Counted from the stretch's first letter, positions 18,785-28,161 are shown. The stretch is DNA of 64,000 nt from JBBQVS01 sp964657325 (GCA_964657325.1 CAZZVE010000010.1:3934-67933), one strand, 5' to 3'. Program-made: numbers and translations. The notes: generated by a model not told the origin, from the letters alone.

Positions 18785-19546
18785 CTAACGTGCTGTCAAT
18801 CCACCATCAATAATTAGTCCTGTACCTGTGATAAATGCGGCATCATCTGAGGCAAGATACAAGGCTGCTGCTGCTACCTCTTCTGGTGTACCCAGACGGC
18901 CCATTGGTTGACGTGCAACTAACGAAGCACGTTCTGTGGTTGGATTATCTGCTTGATTCAGTAAGCGCCCAACCCACGGCGAGTCAACGGTGCCCGGACA
19001 TAAACAATTCACACGAATGCCTTGCTCGACATATTCAATGGCGACCTGGCGTGTTAGAGCAATAACTGCTCCCTTACTAGCACTATATGCAGCTCGTTTG
19101 ACTAGCCCAACCATACCCGCGATAGAGGCGGTGTTAATAATCACACCACTTCCCTGAACGAGCATGAGCGGAATGGCGTACTTACACCCAAGATACACAC
19201 TTTTTACGTTAACAGTCATTACCTGGTCCCATTCGTCTGGCTCACACGCAACCACGTCCGTTGTCGATCCAATGCCAGCATTATTACACAAAATATCCAG
19301 ATGACCATAGACATGTTGTGCCTGCTCGATCATATATCGTACCTGCTCAGGTTGCGATACATCAACGCGTCTAGCTGTGCATGTTCCACCAGCCGTAGCA
19401 ACTCTACTCGCCGTTTCTTGCGCCGCCTCTTCGTTTACATCCGCGATGAGCAATTGCGCCCCCTCATGAGCAAAAAGCAGTGCCATCGCTTGACCAATGC
19501 CAGATCCTGCACCAGTAATAACTGCTGTGCGTTGCGCGAGTTTCAT
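18785..19546 (-). CDS. SDR-family sugar/alcohol dehydrogenase
   Basis: 253 aa classical SDR. TGAGSGIG cofactor loop, Asp after strand 2 in LIADVNEEA (indicating NAD), NNAGIG, catalytic Ser in NTASIAGMVG, YSASK, and the C-terminal FITGTGLIIDGG. The NAD preference and the operon setting suit an oxidative step on a sugar or sugar acid, such as 2-keto-3-deoxy-aldonate or L-fucose/L-rhamnose dehydrogenation. RBS AAAGGA precedes the ATG. It lies 12 bp downstream of another SDR. Confidence 0.88.
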   Translation of the reverse strand: MKLAQRTAVITGAGSGIGQAMALLFAHEGAQLLIADVNEEAAQETASRVATAGGTCTARRVDVSQPEQVRYMIEQAQHVYGHLDILCNNAGIGSTTDVVACEPDEWDQVMTVNVKSVYLGCKYAIPLMLVQGSGVIINTASIAGMVGLVKRAAYSASKGAVIALTRQVAIEYVEQGIRVNCLCPGTVDSPWVGRLLNQADNPTTERASLVARQPMGRLGTPEEVAAAALYLASDDAAFITGTGLIIDGGLTAR

Positions 19547-19558
19547 GAAGCATTCCTT

Positions 19559-20338
19559 TTAACTAGGCCAGTTGCCACCATCAACATTGATGCATTGCTG
19601 AGTAATATAGTCCGCATCACTTGACGCGAGAAATGCTGCGACATTTGCGACATCCTCTGGCTGCTCAATGCGACCAAGTGGAATGGATGCGACAGCGCGA
19701 CGCTTTGGTTCACCAATGGGTAGATTTGATATCTTTGCAAATTGCTTGTCAACCTCTTCCCAAAACGGGGTATCGACCACTCCTGGTGCAAGAGCATTGA
19801 CAGTAATTTTGTGCTCCGCCAGCGCGAGGGCAATGGATTGTGTCATACTAATTACACATGCCTTACTCGCGCAGTATGCAAGCACATATGCCTCACCACG
19901 CCGTCCAGCTTGTGAGGCAAGATTAATAATTTTGCCTCCTCGTCCCTGTTGAATCATGACACGTGCAGCTGCCTGACTACACCAGAGGAGACCCTTGCAG
20001 TTAATATCGAACATGAAATTCCAGTCCTGCTCTGTAGTTTCCAGGAAAGGAATAATCTTGCCGACACCAGCATTATTCACCAAAATATCGAGTCCCCCAA
20101 ACTCGTGTACTGCGGCGTCGATCAAGGCTTGTACTTGTTGCTGATTGCGCACATCGACTCCGACCGCTATTGCCTTTCCATTCTTGCCGGAAATCTCTTC
20201 CACCACGTTTTGAGCATCCGTGTGTTTCAGATCACCAATGACAACTTTGGCACCTTCCTGTGCATAACGCAGTGCAATGGCACGTCCCATCCCCTGCGCT
20301 CCGCCAGTGACAATGGCAACTTTGCCTTCTAGTTTCAT
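19559..20338 (-). CDS. SDR-family sugar/alcohol dehydrogenase
   Basis: 259 aa classical SDR. TGGAQGMG loop, IGDLKHTD after strand 2 (Asp, NAD preference), NNAGVGKI, NLASQAG with the catalytic Ser, and YCASK. The closing YITQQCINVDGG and the sequence around GRRGEAYVLAY resemble acetoin/diol and sorbitol dehydrogenases. The ATG at 20338 follows a strong AAGGAGGC site; the longer frame to 20374 would add residues not found in SDRs. It lies between the enolase-family gene and the other SDR, as a second oxidation step of the same pathway. Confidence 0.9.
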   Translation of the reverse strand: MKLEGKVAIVTGGAQGMGRAIALRYAQEGAKVVIGDLKHTDAQNVVEEISGKNGKAIAVGVDVRNQQQVQALIDAAVHEFGGLDILVNNAGVGKIIPFLETTEQDWNFMFDINCKGLLWCSQAAARVMIQQGRGGKIINLASQAGRRGEAYVLAYCASKACVISMTQSIALALAEHKITVNALAPGVVDTPFWEEVDKQFAKISNLPIGEPKRRAVASIPLGRIEQPEDVANVAAFLASSDADYITQQCINVDGGNWPS

Positions 20339-20396
20339 GAAAAAGCCTCCTTGAATTAATGTATCTAGTTGCAATAGTGCTACAGTTTCTTTTCAC

Positions 20397-21584
20397 TTAT
20401 GGAATATGTTGCTCGACGCGGTAACGGTCAATCGTCTCTTGCTTGAGCTTCACACCTAACCCTGGTCGCTCTGGTAATTGTACAAAACCTTTCTCGTCAA
20501 GTGTAAGTGGCTCTTCAAAGAGGTCTGAGCGTAAGGCGTTTGGGTTTTGGTCCCACTCAAGCCAACTCCCATTAGGAAGCGCAGCGATAAAGTGCATGTT
20601 TGCGATGCTACTGACCGCGGATGAAAACACATGTGGAATGACGGGAAGGCCATATGCTTGTGCGAATGCAGCAATCTTGCGACACTCTGTAATGCCACCT
20701 GACCAAATCACGTCTGGCTGCACAATATCGACAGCCTGTCGCACGATGAGTTCACGAAATCCTGGTAAGCCCGTTTCGGTCTCATAGCCTGCTACAGGGG
20801 TAGTAAGTTGGTGCGCAACCAGTGCTGACCCGTTCAAGTCCTCGGTCGCGACAGGCTCTTCGAGCCAATAGATATCCTGATCCTCGACCGCATGCATAAA
20901 CTTCAAAGCTAAGGAAGGAGTCCATGCGTTGTTTGCATCGATAGCAAGTTTGACATTTGGTCCAATGGCTTTTCGCGCCGCCTGAACACGCGCGACATCT
21001 TCTTCAAATGTGACGGTGGCATACTCAGGAGCGGGCATATCCGCGAGTGGGTTCAAAAGAGCAGTAGGTTGGCGTCCGACTTTGATTTTCACGCAGCCAA
21101 AGCCACGTTCAGCGTAGCCACCAACCTCCTCTGCCAATGCATGTATGTCTTTGTCCTGTGCATAGAAGCCCGCGGAAGCATATGCCTGAAGCTTGTCACG
21201 ATAAGCACCAAGTAAACGGTAAAGAGGTGTGCGAGTAGCTTGCCCAATGATATCCCAAAGCGCAATATCAATACCGCTTATCGCCATCATGAGCATGCCG
21301 CGCCTACCACGCTGTTGCGCTCGCGTCGCCATCATTTGCCATAATCGCTCAACTCTAAAGGGGTCCTGACCAACAATCGTGCGGCGTAACTCCCCTAGAA
21401 TGAGTGCCTCGGTACTTTCTAAGAAGCCTCCATATGTGGCGGCCTCACCTAGCCCAACAATACCTTCGTCCGTATGTACTTGTACAAGGAGCGCTGGTCG
21501 TTCGGGCATATAATGAATGGCATCAGCCATAGCAACCGACATAGGAAAACGAAGCTTGATGGTAGTAACATCGGTGATAATCAC
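20397..21584 (-). CDS. Mandelate racemase/muconate lactonizing (enolase) superfamily enzyme, probable sugar-acid dehydratase
   Basis: 395 aa. Capping domain in residues 1-130, then a barrel with the superfamily catalytic set: KxK in CVKIKVG, metal ligands in IDANNAW, LEEP and GYETETG, and a His in PVIPHVFSS. The HxD/KxK layout fits the mandelate racemase subgroup, which holds most acid-sugar dehydratases (rhamnonate, fuconate, galactonate) and some racemases or cycloisomerases. Its place between an RbsABC importer and two SDRs plus an AldA-like enzyme favours aldonate dehydration to a 2-keto-3-deoxy acid. Translation starts at GTG. The exact substrate cannot be read by eye. Confidence 0.85.
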   Translation of the reverse strand: MIITDVTTIKLRFPMSVAMADAIHYMPERPALLVQVHTDEGIVGLGEAATYGGFLESTEALILGELRRTIVGQDPFRVERLWQMMATRAQQRGRRGMLMMAISGIDIALWDIIGQATRTPLYRLLGAYRDKLQAYASAGFYAQDKDIHALAEEVGGYAERGFGCVKIKVGRQPTALLNPLADMPAPEYATVTFEEDVARVQAARKAIGPNVKLAIDANNAWTPSLALKFMHAVEDQDIYWLEEPVATEDLNGSALVAHQLTTPVAGYETETGLPGFRELIVRQAVDIVQPDVIWSGGITECRKIAAFAQAYGLPVIPHVFSSAVSSIANMHFIAALPNGSWLEWDQNPNALRSDLFEEPLTLDEKGFVQLPERPGLGVKLKQETIDRYRVEQHIP

Positions 21585-21606
21585 TGTGCGTCTCTTTTCC
21601 TAATGC

Positions 21607-22620
21607 TTAACTTCTTTCAAGTTTCTTGTTTGCCAACCTACTTTGGAGAAGGATAACGACTAATAAGAAGGCACCACGCACAACATCCTGCCAGAATGGA
21701 CTCAGTGTTATACCAGCACCACTCAGGAAGTTCAGAATGTTCAGGATAAAGCCCAGCAGCAGTACACCGATAAAGGTTCCAAAGACTGATCCCTCGCCAC
21801 CAGAAATCAACGTACCTCCGACAACAACAGCCGCAATTGCTGACAGTTCATAGCCAACAGCTAGATTGCCAGAACCTGTAAACGTTTGGATAGCGGTAAA
21901 TACCCCTGCAAGCCCTGCTAATGTACCACTGAGGGCGTAGGCTCCAAGTAGCGTAACATTGACGCGAATACCCAGCAGACGTGCTGCCTCCTCATTCCCA
22001 CCGATAGCCAGTAGGTGGCGCGCAAAACGTGAGTAATTGAGGACGATGATGCCAATTATAAAGGCCACAACCAACACGATCACCGGGTTTGGAATACCAA
22101 AAACATCACCATTTCCAAAACCCAATAGATCACTGTTAGTAACCGTAACGTTATGTTCATTTGAGAAATACAAAGCCAGACCACGCACACCCAGAAGAGT
22201 TGCCAGAGTAGCAACAAATGGAGGCACATGCATCTGTGTGATGACAAATCCATTGAAGAGTCCTACAGTCAACCCTGTAAGAACAGCAGCAAGAATCGCA
22301 GGCCACATCCCATTGTGGCTTGTAAGAGCCACCACAACCGACGAAAGTGCAATCGTTGAACCTACCGAAAGGTCGATACCACCAGTAATAATCACAAAAG
22401 TCATACCGAGCGCGATCAGGCCAATTGGAACATTAGAGACAAAAACGTTATCCAGGATGTTGTATTGTGTGAGGAAACCGTTGAAGCTGATCGAGCTAAC
22501 GACTAGAACCAGGATGAGAGCAATCAACGCTCCTTGCCGTCGGACGATATTTCCAACTATCGGCCAAACGTTATTCGCTGAAATTGAGCGTCTAGCCCTA
22601 GGTGTAGAGGCTTGTTCCAT
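21607..22620 (-). CDS. Sugar ABC transporter permease (RbsC-like), second copy
   Basis: 337 aa, about 8-10 membrane segments, of the BPD_transp_2 family that moves pentoses and deoxysugars. The stretch GMTFVIITGGIDLSVGSTIALS is the conserved RbsC/AraH/RhaP loop, and GGEGSVFGTFIGVLLLG the second one. It is paired with the permease at 22635, so the membrane part is probably a heterodimer. RBS AGGAGAGA precedes the ATG. Confidence 0.92.
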   Translation of the reverse strand: MEQASTPRARRSISANNVWPIVGNIVRRQGALIALILVLVVSSISFNGFLTQYNILDNVFVSNVPIGLIALGMTFVIITGGIDLSVGSTIALSSVVVALTSHNGMWPAILAAVLTGLTVGLFNGFVITQMHVPPFVATLATLLGVRGLALYFSNEHNVTVTNSDLLGFGNGDVFGIPNPVIVLVVAFIIGIIVLNYSRFARHLLAIGGNEEAARLLGIRVNVTLLGAYALSGTLAGLAGVFTAIQTFTGSGNLAVGYELSAIAAVVVGGTLISGGEGSVFGTFIGVLLLGFILNILNFLSGAGITLSPFWQDVVRGAFLLVVILLQSRLANKKLERS

Positions 22621-22634
22621 ACTAAATCTCTCTC

Positions 22635-23657
22635 CTATGAAGCTTTGCGTTGCGTCTGTAGATAGACAGCAAGAATAATAAGAAGAGCTTCAACAACTCT
22701 GGAAATATCCGCTGACACATTATTGGCGGTCAGGGTAGAGGTCAGCAGTTGGATAAACACTGCACCGATAAAAGTCCCAACGATGTTAGCCTGTCCGCCT
22801 AACAGGGAAGAACCACCAACCGCAACAGCCGCGATAGCGTTCAGTTCCATGCCTAGACCGATGCCACCTGGGTCGGCAGAAGAATTATTTGAGATGTAAA
22901 ACACACCAGCTATGCCTGCTAAAAAGCCTAGAATAATATAGACAGCTAATTTTACACGCGCTACCGGAATACCCGCGAGGCGTGCGGCAGGCTCATTCCC
23001 ACCTGTCGCCACAACTTGGCGCCCAAAAATCGTGCTGCGTACAAGCCAAATAAAAAAGATGACGATAACCGCCATAATCACTACCTGGAAAGGGACACCC
23101 AGGACTGTGCCCGTACCAATGAACCGGAATGTGGGATTTGAGAAGTCAACCACACCATTCACCAAAACCTCGGCGATACCACGTCCGGCGATGTAGAGGA
23201 TGAGGGTCGCCACAATTGGTTGGATACGGAAGACTGTCACTAAGACACCATTAAAGAGTCCACAAAGCGCAGCAATGAGAATAGCAGCAAGAATTCCTAC
23301 TATATAGGAAGCGGGTCCAGTTAAGGAGAAAATTCTGCCTACAACGATAAGTGCAGCGATGGAACCTGCAATTGACATCACCGAACCAACCGAAAGGTCG
23401 ATACCGCCCGTTGCAATCACAAGTGTCATGCCCATAGCCAAAATTACTGTCTCAGCTACCTGATACAGATTGTTTGTAAGCGTCTCAGCAGAAAGAAAGT
23501 GGGGGGTGATAAAAATATTGAAGATAATGAGCAGAATTAGCGCACCCAACGTTCCGTATGTCTGCCCATATCCACGCAAGCGACTAAAAGTAAATGGTTG
23601 CCGGACCTCTACTAGAGGAGGAGGGGGAGTTATAATATCATCGTTAATCTTTGCCAT
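22635..23657 (-). CDS. Sugar ABC transporter permease (RbsC-like), first copy
   Basis: 340 aa, hydrophobic, with the same family hallmarks: GMTLVIATGGIDLSVGSVMSIAG and GGSSLLGGQANIVGTFIGA. Its start overlaps the end of the ATPase gene by 14 bp, indicating translational coupling. A two-permease layout is also known for rhamnose (RhaP/RhaQ) and autoinducer-2 importers. Confidence 0.92.
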   Translation of the reverse strand: MAKINDDIITPPPPLVEVRQPFTFSRLRGYGQTYGTLGALILLIIFNIFITPHFLSAETLTNNLYQVAETVILAMGMTLVIATGGIDLSVGSVMSIAGSIAALIVVGRIFSLTGPASYIVGILAAILIAALCGLFNGVLVTVFRIQPIVATLILYIAGRGIAEVLVNGVVDFSNPTFRFIGTGTVLGVPFQVVIMAVIVIFFIWLVRSTIFGRQVVATGGNEPAARLAGIPVARVKLAVYIILGFLAGIAGVFYISNNSSADPGGIGLGMELNAIAAVAVGGSSLLGGQANIVGTFIGAVFIQLLTSTLTANNVSADISRVVEALLIILAVYLQTQRKAS

Positions 23658-25254
23658 TAGACACCTCGCCAGTGCTATCTAATTTCGTAAGTTGTACTGA
23701 GCCTTTATTTGGATCAAATTCACCTAATGCTTCTTCATCAGTACCTTGCGCCATTGCGACCATTACCACGTCCTGGCTGATCTGCTCATGCGGAATATCG
23801 GACACCGTTTTACCATCACGCAACACCACGATACGATCACTGCCTTCGGTTAATTCTTCCAAGTCTGATGAAATCATCACGACACCCACGCCATTCACAG
23901 CTAGCTCTTCAATAATACTCTGAATTTCAGCGCGAGCACCTACGTCGATACCGCGGGTAGGTTCGTCTAAAATCAAAATCTGTGGATTTAAACAGAGCCA
24001 TCGTGCCAGCAACACCTTTTGCTGGTTTCCACCAGAAAGTTCACGTATTTTTTGCTCTGGCCCCGATGTCTTAATACCCATCCGTTGAATAAACTGATCA
24101 ACAATCTGGCGTTGCTTTGAGCGTGAAACAATTCCGTAACGCGAGAAAAGTGGTAAGGCAGCTAAAGTGAGATTGTCTCGGACTGAAAGATGTGGGATAA
24201 TGCCCTCCGCTTTGCGGTCCTCGGAGCAGAAACCGATGCGTGAGCGAATTGCATCACGAGGCGAACTGAAATGTACAGCTTTGCCCGCAACATCGACTTG
24301 ACCGCCCTCAAGCTTGTCCGCGCCAAAAATAGCTCGCGCAAATTCGCTACGGCCAGAGCCAAGCAAGCCAGCTAAACCAACAATCTCTCCTGCCTGCAAC
24401 TTCAGACTTGCATCTCGCAGTTTATGACCATAACGCAAATCATGAGCCTCCAATAGAATCTTATCCTGAGCGTGATGTTTGTTAGCATCAAAGCTTGTCT
24501 GACCACTGCGTTGTACCTCACCTCGCTCTTTACCAAGCATCGTCGCCACCAACTCCACACGTGTAATCTTGTTCATATCTCGCGCATCGACAGTACGACC
24601 ATCGCGCATTATTGTCACACGATCACAAATCTCGAATAGCTCATCCAGACGGTGCCCAACGAACACGACAGAAACGCCATCTGACTTCAACTGACGAATA
24701 ATCGAGAAAAGCACTTGCACCTCTTGATCGTTGAGCGAAGAGGTTGGCTCATCCATAACAACAAGTTTGCTTTTGAATGACACAGCCCTGGCAATCGCTA
24801 CCATTTGCTGAATAGCGATGTTATAAGTCCTCAGTGGCTTGCGTACATCAATCGAAATTGAGATGCGTTCAAGTAGCTTACTACTCTCAGCGTTAATCTT
24901 AGACCAATCAATAAAGCCGAAGCGACGTGGCTCACGACCAAGGAAAATATTTTCTGCGACTGACCGAAATGGAATCAGATTAATTTCTTGATAAATAGTA
25001 CTGATGCCATTATTTTGCGCCTGTTGAGGAGAGCTAAAATCTATTGGGTTGCCATCAAAGAGAATACTGCCACTATCCCGGTGATATGCTCCTGTAAGAA
25101 CTTTGATCAATGTAGATTTGCCAGCACCGTTCTGTCCAACTAGAGCATGAATTTCACTCCGTTGAATGGTAAGATCGGCATCTACTAGTGCTTGTACACC
25201 GGGGAAGCTTTTTTTGACATGCTCTATCTGAAGCAATGGGCTGGTTTGAGACAT
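23644..25254 (-). CDS. Sugar ABC transporter ATP-binding protein (RbsA-like, two ABC domains)
   Basis: 536 aa with two ABC cassettes in tandem. Domain 1 has Walker A GQNGAGKST, the loop AIQQMVAIARAV in place of a canonical LSGGQ, and Walker B VVMDEPT. Domain 2 has a degenerate Walker A GLLGSGRSE, a good signature LSGGNQQK and Walker B LILDEPTRGID. This pattern is standard for RbsA/MglA/AraG. It powers uptake through the two permeases downstream. The C-terminus is slightly extended with an acidic tail. Confidence 0.94.
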   Translation of the reverse strand: MSQTSPLLQIEHVKKSFPGVQALVDADLTIQRSEIHALVGQNGAGKSTLIKVLTGAYHRDSGSILFDGNPIDFSSPQQAQNNGISTIYQEINLIPFRSVAENIFLGREPRRFGFIDWSKINAESSKLLERISISIDVRKPLRTYNIAIQQMVAIARAVSFKSKLVVMDEPTSSLNDQEVQVLFSIIRQLKSDGVSVVFVGHRLDELFEICDRVTIMRDGRTVDARDMNKITRVELVATMLGKERGEVQRSGQTSFDANKHHAQDKILLEAHDLRYGHKLRDASLKLQAGEIVGLAGLLGSGRSEFARAIFGADKLEGGQVDVAGKAVHFSSPRDAIRSRIGFCSEDRKAEGIIPHLSVRDNLTLAALPLFSRYGIVSRSKQRQIVDQFIQRMGIKTSGPEQKIRELSGGNQQKVLLARWLCLNPQILILDEPTRGIDVGARAEIQSIIEELAVNGVGVVMISSDLEELTEGSDRIVVLRDGKTVSDIPHEQISQDVVMVAMAQGTDEEALGEFDPNKGSVQLTKLDSTGEVSNGKD

Positions 25255-25344
25255 CCAGAACCCCTTTCAACATACCTGAAGGTCAGAGATGTCTTTCGAC
25301 ACTTCTGACCATCTGAAATCGGACTTCACCTGGCGGCGATTTCT

Positions 25345-26403
25345 TTAGAAACCGTTCACAAGGTTTGCCTGGGCATTTGCCTTTGTATAAGTCGTATCTG
25401 GTTGAACGACCCAGGTAGGTACAGACTTGCCACCAGCGTAGTCAGACATCGCTTGAAAGGTGAGCGCACCCAAACGTGGATTGGAAGTAACTGAGACGAG
25501 TTGCTCCCCAGCAATGATTGATTGTAGCCCAGCAGTCTCGCCGTCAATCGAACCAACAAGTACATCTTTACCAGGTGTCTTGCCAGCAGACTTCAAAGCG
25601 GTAATGGCTCCTTGACACTCTTCATCATTTGCACAGTAGACGGCATTCACATCAGGATGTGCCTGGAGAAGTGTTTGCATCTTCTGGCGAGCAGTATCGC
25701 GGTCAAAGTTCGCATCTTGCGACGCAACGATTTGCATACCAGGCTGACTCTTGATCGCGTCATCGAAACCCTTTTTACGCAGGATCGCAGGAGTAGCACC
25801 GGAGGTGCCTTCCAACTCAATGATCTTAGCCTTACCATTTGTGGCTTTGATCATAGCAGCCGCAACAAGTTGAGCCTGCTTCACGAAGTCAGAACCAACG
25901 AAGGTAACATAATCCTGACCGGGTTTTGCAAGTGAATGATCAGCATCACGATCAACGAGAAAGACGGGGATACAGGCCTTTTTAGCAGCTAAGATAGCGG
26001 AGACTTCACCTGTTTCTGTTAACGGGGCAACGACTAAAACATCAACCTTCTGGGAGATCAAAGACTGAATGTCTGAAACTTGTTTAGCATCTTGACCACC
26101 TGCGTCAGTCATCACAAGAGTGTCGCCCGCTGTCTTAGCCGCATCGGTCATACTCTTGTTTTCGGCTAAACGCCAAGGGCTATTGCTAACGTTTTGTGAA
26201 AAACCAACCTTGAGACCAGTGGCCTTGGTCAACTTTGGGGGAGAGCCACACGAAGTAGCACCACCAGTACTACCACCGCCAGTACTTCCAGTACCACCAC
26301 CACTGGAAGTACTGGTACCACCACATGCAGTGAGGAGCAAGCCACCCAGCATGATGATGAAGAGTGCTGCGATGTTTAAATTGAACAACTTTGTGAGCTT
26401 CAT
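25345..26403 (-). CDS. Sugar-binding lipoprotein of the ABC importer (RbsB-like)
   Basis: 352 aa periplasmic-binding-protein type I. A signal peptide ends in the lipobox LTAC, followed by a low-complexity Gly/Ser/Thr linker (to about residue 50), then VGFSQNVSNSPWRLAENKS and two Rossmann-like lobes. DVLVVAPLTE and VDRDAD are typical of RbsB/XylF/RhaS-type binders. It is first in the operon and has a strong GGAGGG ribosome site 9 bases before the ATG. The lipid anchor fits a monoderm cell. Confidence 0.93.
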   Translation of the reverse strand: MKLTKLFNLNIAALFIIMLGGLLLTACGGTSTSSGGGTGSTGGGSTGGATSCGSPPKLTKATGLKVGFSQNVSNSPWRLAENKSMTDAAKTAGDTLVMTDAGGQDAKQVSDIQSLISQKVDVLVVAPLTETGEVSAILAAKKACIPVFLVDRDADHSLAKPGQDYVTFVGSDFVKQAQLVAAAMIKATNGKAKIIELEGTSGATPAILRKKGFDDAIKSQPGMQIVASQDANFDRDTARQKMQTLLQAHPDVNAVYCANDEECQGAITALKSAGKTPGKDVLVGSIDGETAGLQSIIAGEQLVSVTSNPRLGALTFQAMSDYAGGKSVPTWVVQPDTTYTKANAQANLVNGF

Positions 26404-26769
26404 AGTAAAATACCCTCCGTGGAAAAATTACAGGACGCGAAACCATTTCACGTAACTCGACAAACGCAACGTTACATTTGTACGGAAAACAAGTAATCCT
26501 ACTTGGGGTGATGAAAATTACTCCTGTATGGTGATATTCTCCTTTCTCTTGTCCTTTCAATGTACGCGAAACGCTCTATGCATAGAGTTCACTCGCTACT
26601 TCACATACTTGCGTCACAGCAAGTGAGACGAGTGCTACAAACAAATGCAGCTCTACAGGGAGTATGAAGTGTGTTTTATTCCTTTACAAATAGAGTCGTA
26701 CCAAAGGTTTGCTTCAAAAAAGAAACTCTTCATAGTTTTGTTTCGCTAAGTTCCTAACCGAATACGTAT

Positions 26770-26798
26770 AGTGTAGTGAATAAACTCAATAATGTCAA
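26770..26798 (-). promoter_or_regulatory. Sigma-70 type promoter of the sugar operon
   Basis: On the minus strand TTGACA (26798-26793) and TACACT (26775-26770) are 17 bp apart, the ideal spacing. It points to the binding-protein gene at 26403. The -35 box overlaps the palindrome at 26795-26806. Confidence 0.55.
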
Positions 26799-26806
26799 GT
26801 ACTTGA
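26795..26806. promoter_or_regulatory. Palindrome over the sugar-operon -35 box, candidate operator
   Basis: The perfect 12-bp palindrome TCAAGTACTTGA covers part of the -35 box. A wider pair, AACTCAA (26783-26789) and TTGAGTT (26803-26809), is also inverted around it. A winged-helix dimer such as the ArsR-type protein at 27148 would suit this site. Confidence 0.5.
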
Positions 26807-27054
26807 GTTAGAAAATGCTATTCGTTGAGGAATAATACATTTTTTGTCAAATAACCTCTTTGTCAGGACTCTTTATATCTTGTTTAGCCTAATTGGTTAG
26901 GACAAATATAAACTATAAAATGTTCCGTTGTCAAGTGGAAACAGAGGTAACAATGCGATGGTAGAGAAAATTCTGATGATGTAATACATGCACTCATAAT
27001 ACTACGACATATATAGACAAAATTTCACACGAAATGGATAATACTCAGCAACAA

Positions 27055-27084
27055 TTGACTTTTTGATTGTTCATCCTTTATACT
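27055..27084 (+). promoter_or_regulatory. Sigma-70 type promoter of the ArsR-type regulator
   Basis: TTGACT (27055-27060) and TATACT (27079-27084), 18 bp apart, lie 63 bp before the first ATG of the regulator gene. Confidence 0.6.
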
Positions 27085-27147
27085 ATCTCGTATCAGTTCG
27101 TCAAAGCATGAACTAAAGCCATTTGTACCCTTTTATCGTAAGCGTGA

Positions 27148-28161
27148 ATGTATAGTACACAAGTGAGTTGTGAGCGTATGGCGGGAAAAGTGTTATTTCT
27201 TGATCTTAGTAATGATAGCGAAAAAGCTCTTTCGCTATTAAAAGCTCTTAGTTCTGAGACTCGACTAGCGATTCTTGAGTATTTAAGAGATCGACCAGTC
27301 AACGTCAATGATATTTCTGTTGCCCTTCAAATCGCGCCCTCATCAGCAACGACGCATATTCAGATATTGGAGAAGGCAGAACTCATTCGTACGGAGATCA
27401 TTCCTGCTACACATGGCTTGCAGAAGCTTTGCGCGCGCACTTATGATAGCATTCATATTCGCTTAGAAAACAATGATATCAACGAACACACTTCATTTAG
27501 CGTTCCTATGCCAATTGGACAGTATTATGATTTTGATGTTCATCCTACATGTGGCTTAACAACGGAGTCAGGACTGATTGGTTTGTTAGACACATCAGCA
27601 ACATTTTATGAACCAACACACGTTTTTGCGCAACTACTTTGGTTTCGTTACGGCTATATTTCCTATCGCTTTCCCAATCATCTTCCATCAGGAGCACAAC
27701 CAATGCGGCTCGATGTAAGCGCGGAGATATGTTCTGAAGCTCCTCTTCATCATCTGGATTGGCCTTCTGATATTACCATGTGGGTAAATAGTGTCGAAAT
27801 CGGCACATGGACAAGTCCCGCTGACTTTGGTGGTGAGCGTGGCTTACTCACTCCGCAGTGGTGGGAGACAAAGGACAGCCAATACGGGTTGCTTAAGCGA
27901 TGGTCAGTGGCACAGGATGGTAGTTACATTGATGGTAGGATGATGAGTTCGGTGCGGATTCAAGACTTACGACTGAGTGAAAAGCCATTTATCGAGGTAC
28001 GCATTGGCGTGAAGCAAGACGCACAAAACGTGGGAGGAATGAACATATTTGGAGAAAAGTTTGGCAACTATCCACAACCTATTGTCCTTAAAGTTGATTT
28101 CGTACAACCAGCACGCAAACAGGAACGAACAGTACTACAAAAGTTGCCTCTTGAATTATAG
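27148..28161 (+). CDS. ArsR-type winged-helix regulator with C-terminal beta-rich sensor domain
   Basis: 337 aa. An ArsR-like winged helix at about residues 25-105 (LKALSSETRLAILEYL ... SSATTHIQILEKAELI) is followed by a large beta-rich region (about 115-325), including WPSDITMWVNSVEIGTWTSPADFG and a WW pair in LTPQWWETK. It has no metal-binding Cys motif, so it is not a metal sensor; the C-terminal part probably binds a sugar or a related ligand. Its divergent placement next to the ABC/sugar operon suggests control of that operon. The ATG at 27178 is an alternative start. Confidence 0.82.
   Translation: MYSTQVSCERMAGKVLFLDLSNDSEKALSLLKALSSETRLAILEYLRDRPVNVNDISVALQIAPSSATTHIQILEKAELIRTEIIPATHGLQKLCARTYDSIHIRLENNDINEHTSFSVPMPIGQYYDFDVHPTCGLTTESGLIGLLDTSATFYEPTHVFAQLLWFRYGYISYRFPNHLPSGAQPMRLDVSAEICSEAPLHHLDWPSDITMWVNSVEIGTWTSPADFGGERGLLTPQWWETKDSQYGLLKRWSVAQDGSYIDGRMMSSVRIQDLRLSEKPFIEVRIGVKQDAQNVGGMNIFGEKFGNYPQPIVLKVDFVQPARKQERTVLQKLPLEL

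Larger units (their letters stand above)
26404..27147. other. Long divergent control region of the sugar operon and ArsR regulator
   Basis: 744 AT-rich bases between the binding-protein gene and the ArsR-type gene. It holds a promoter for each direction and a palindrome, listed separately. The implied leader of the sugar operon is about 366 bp, long enough for further control or a second promoter, but I saw no recognisable riboswitch. Confidence 0.6.
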
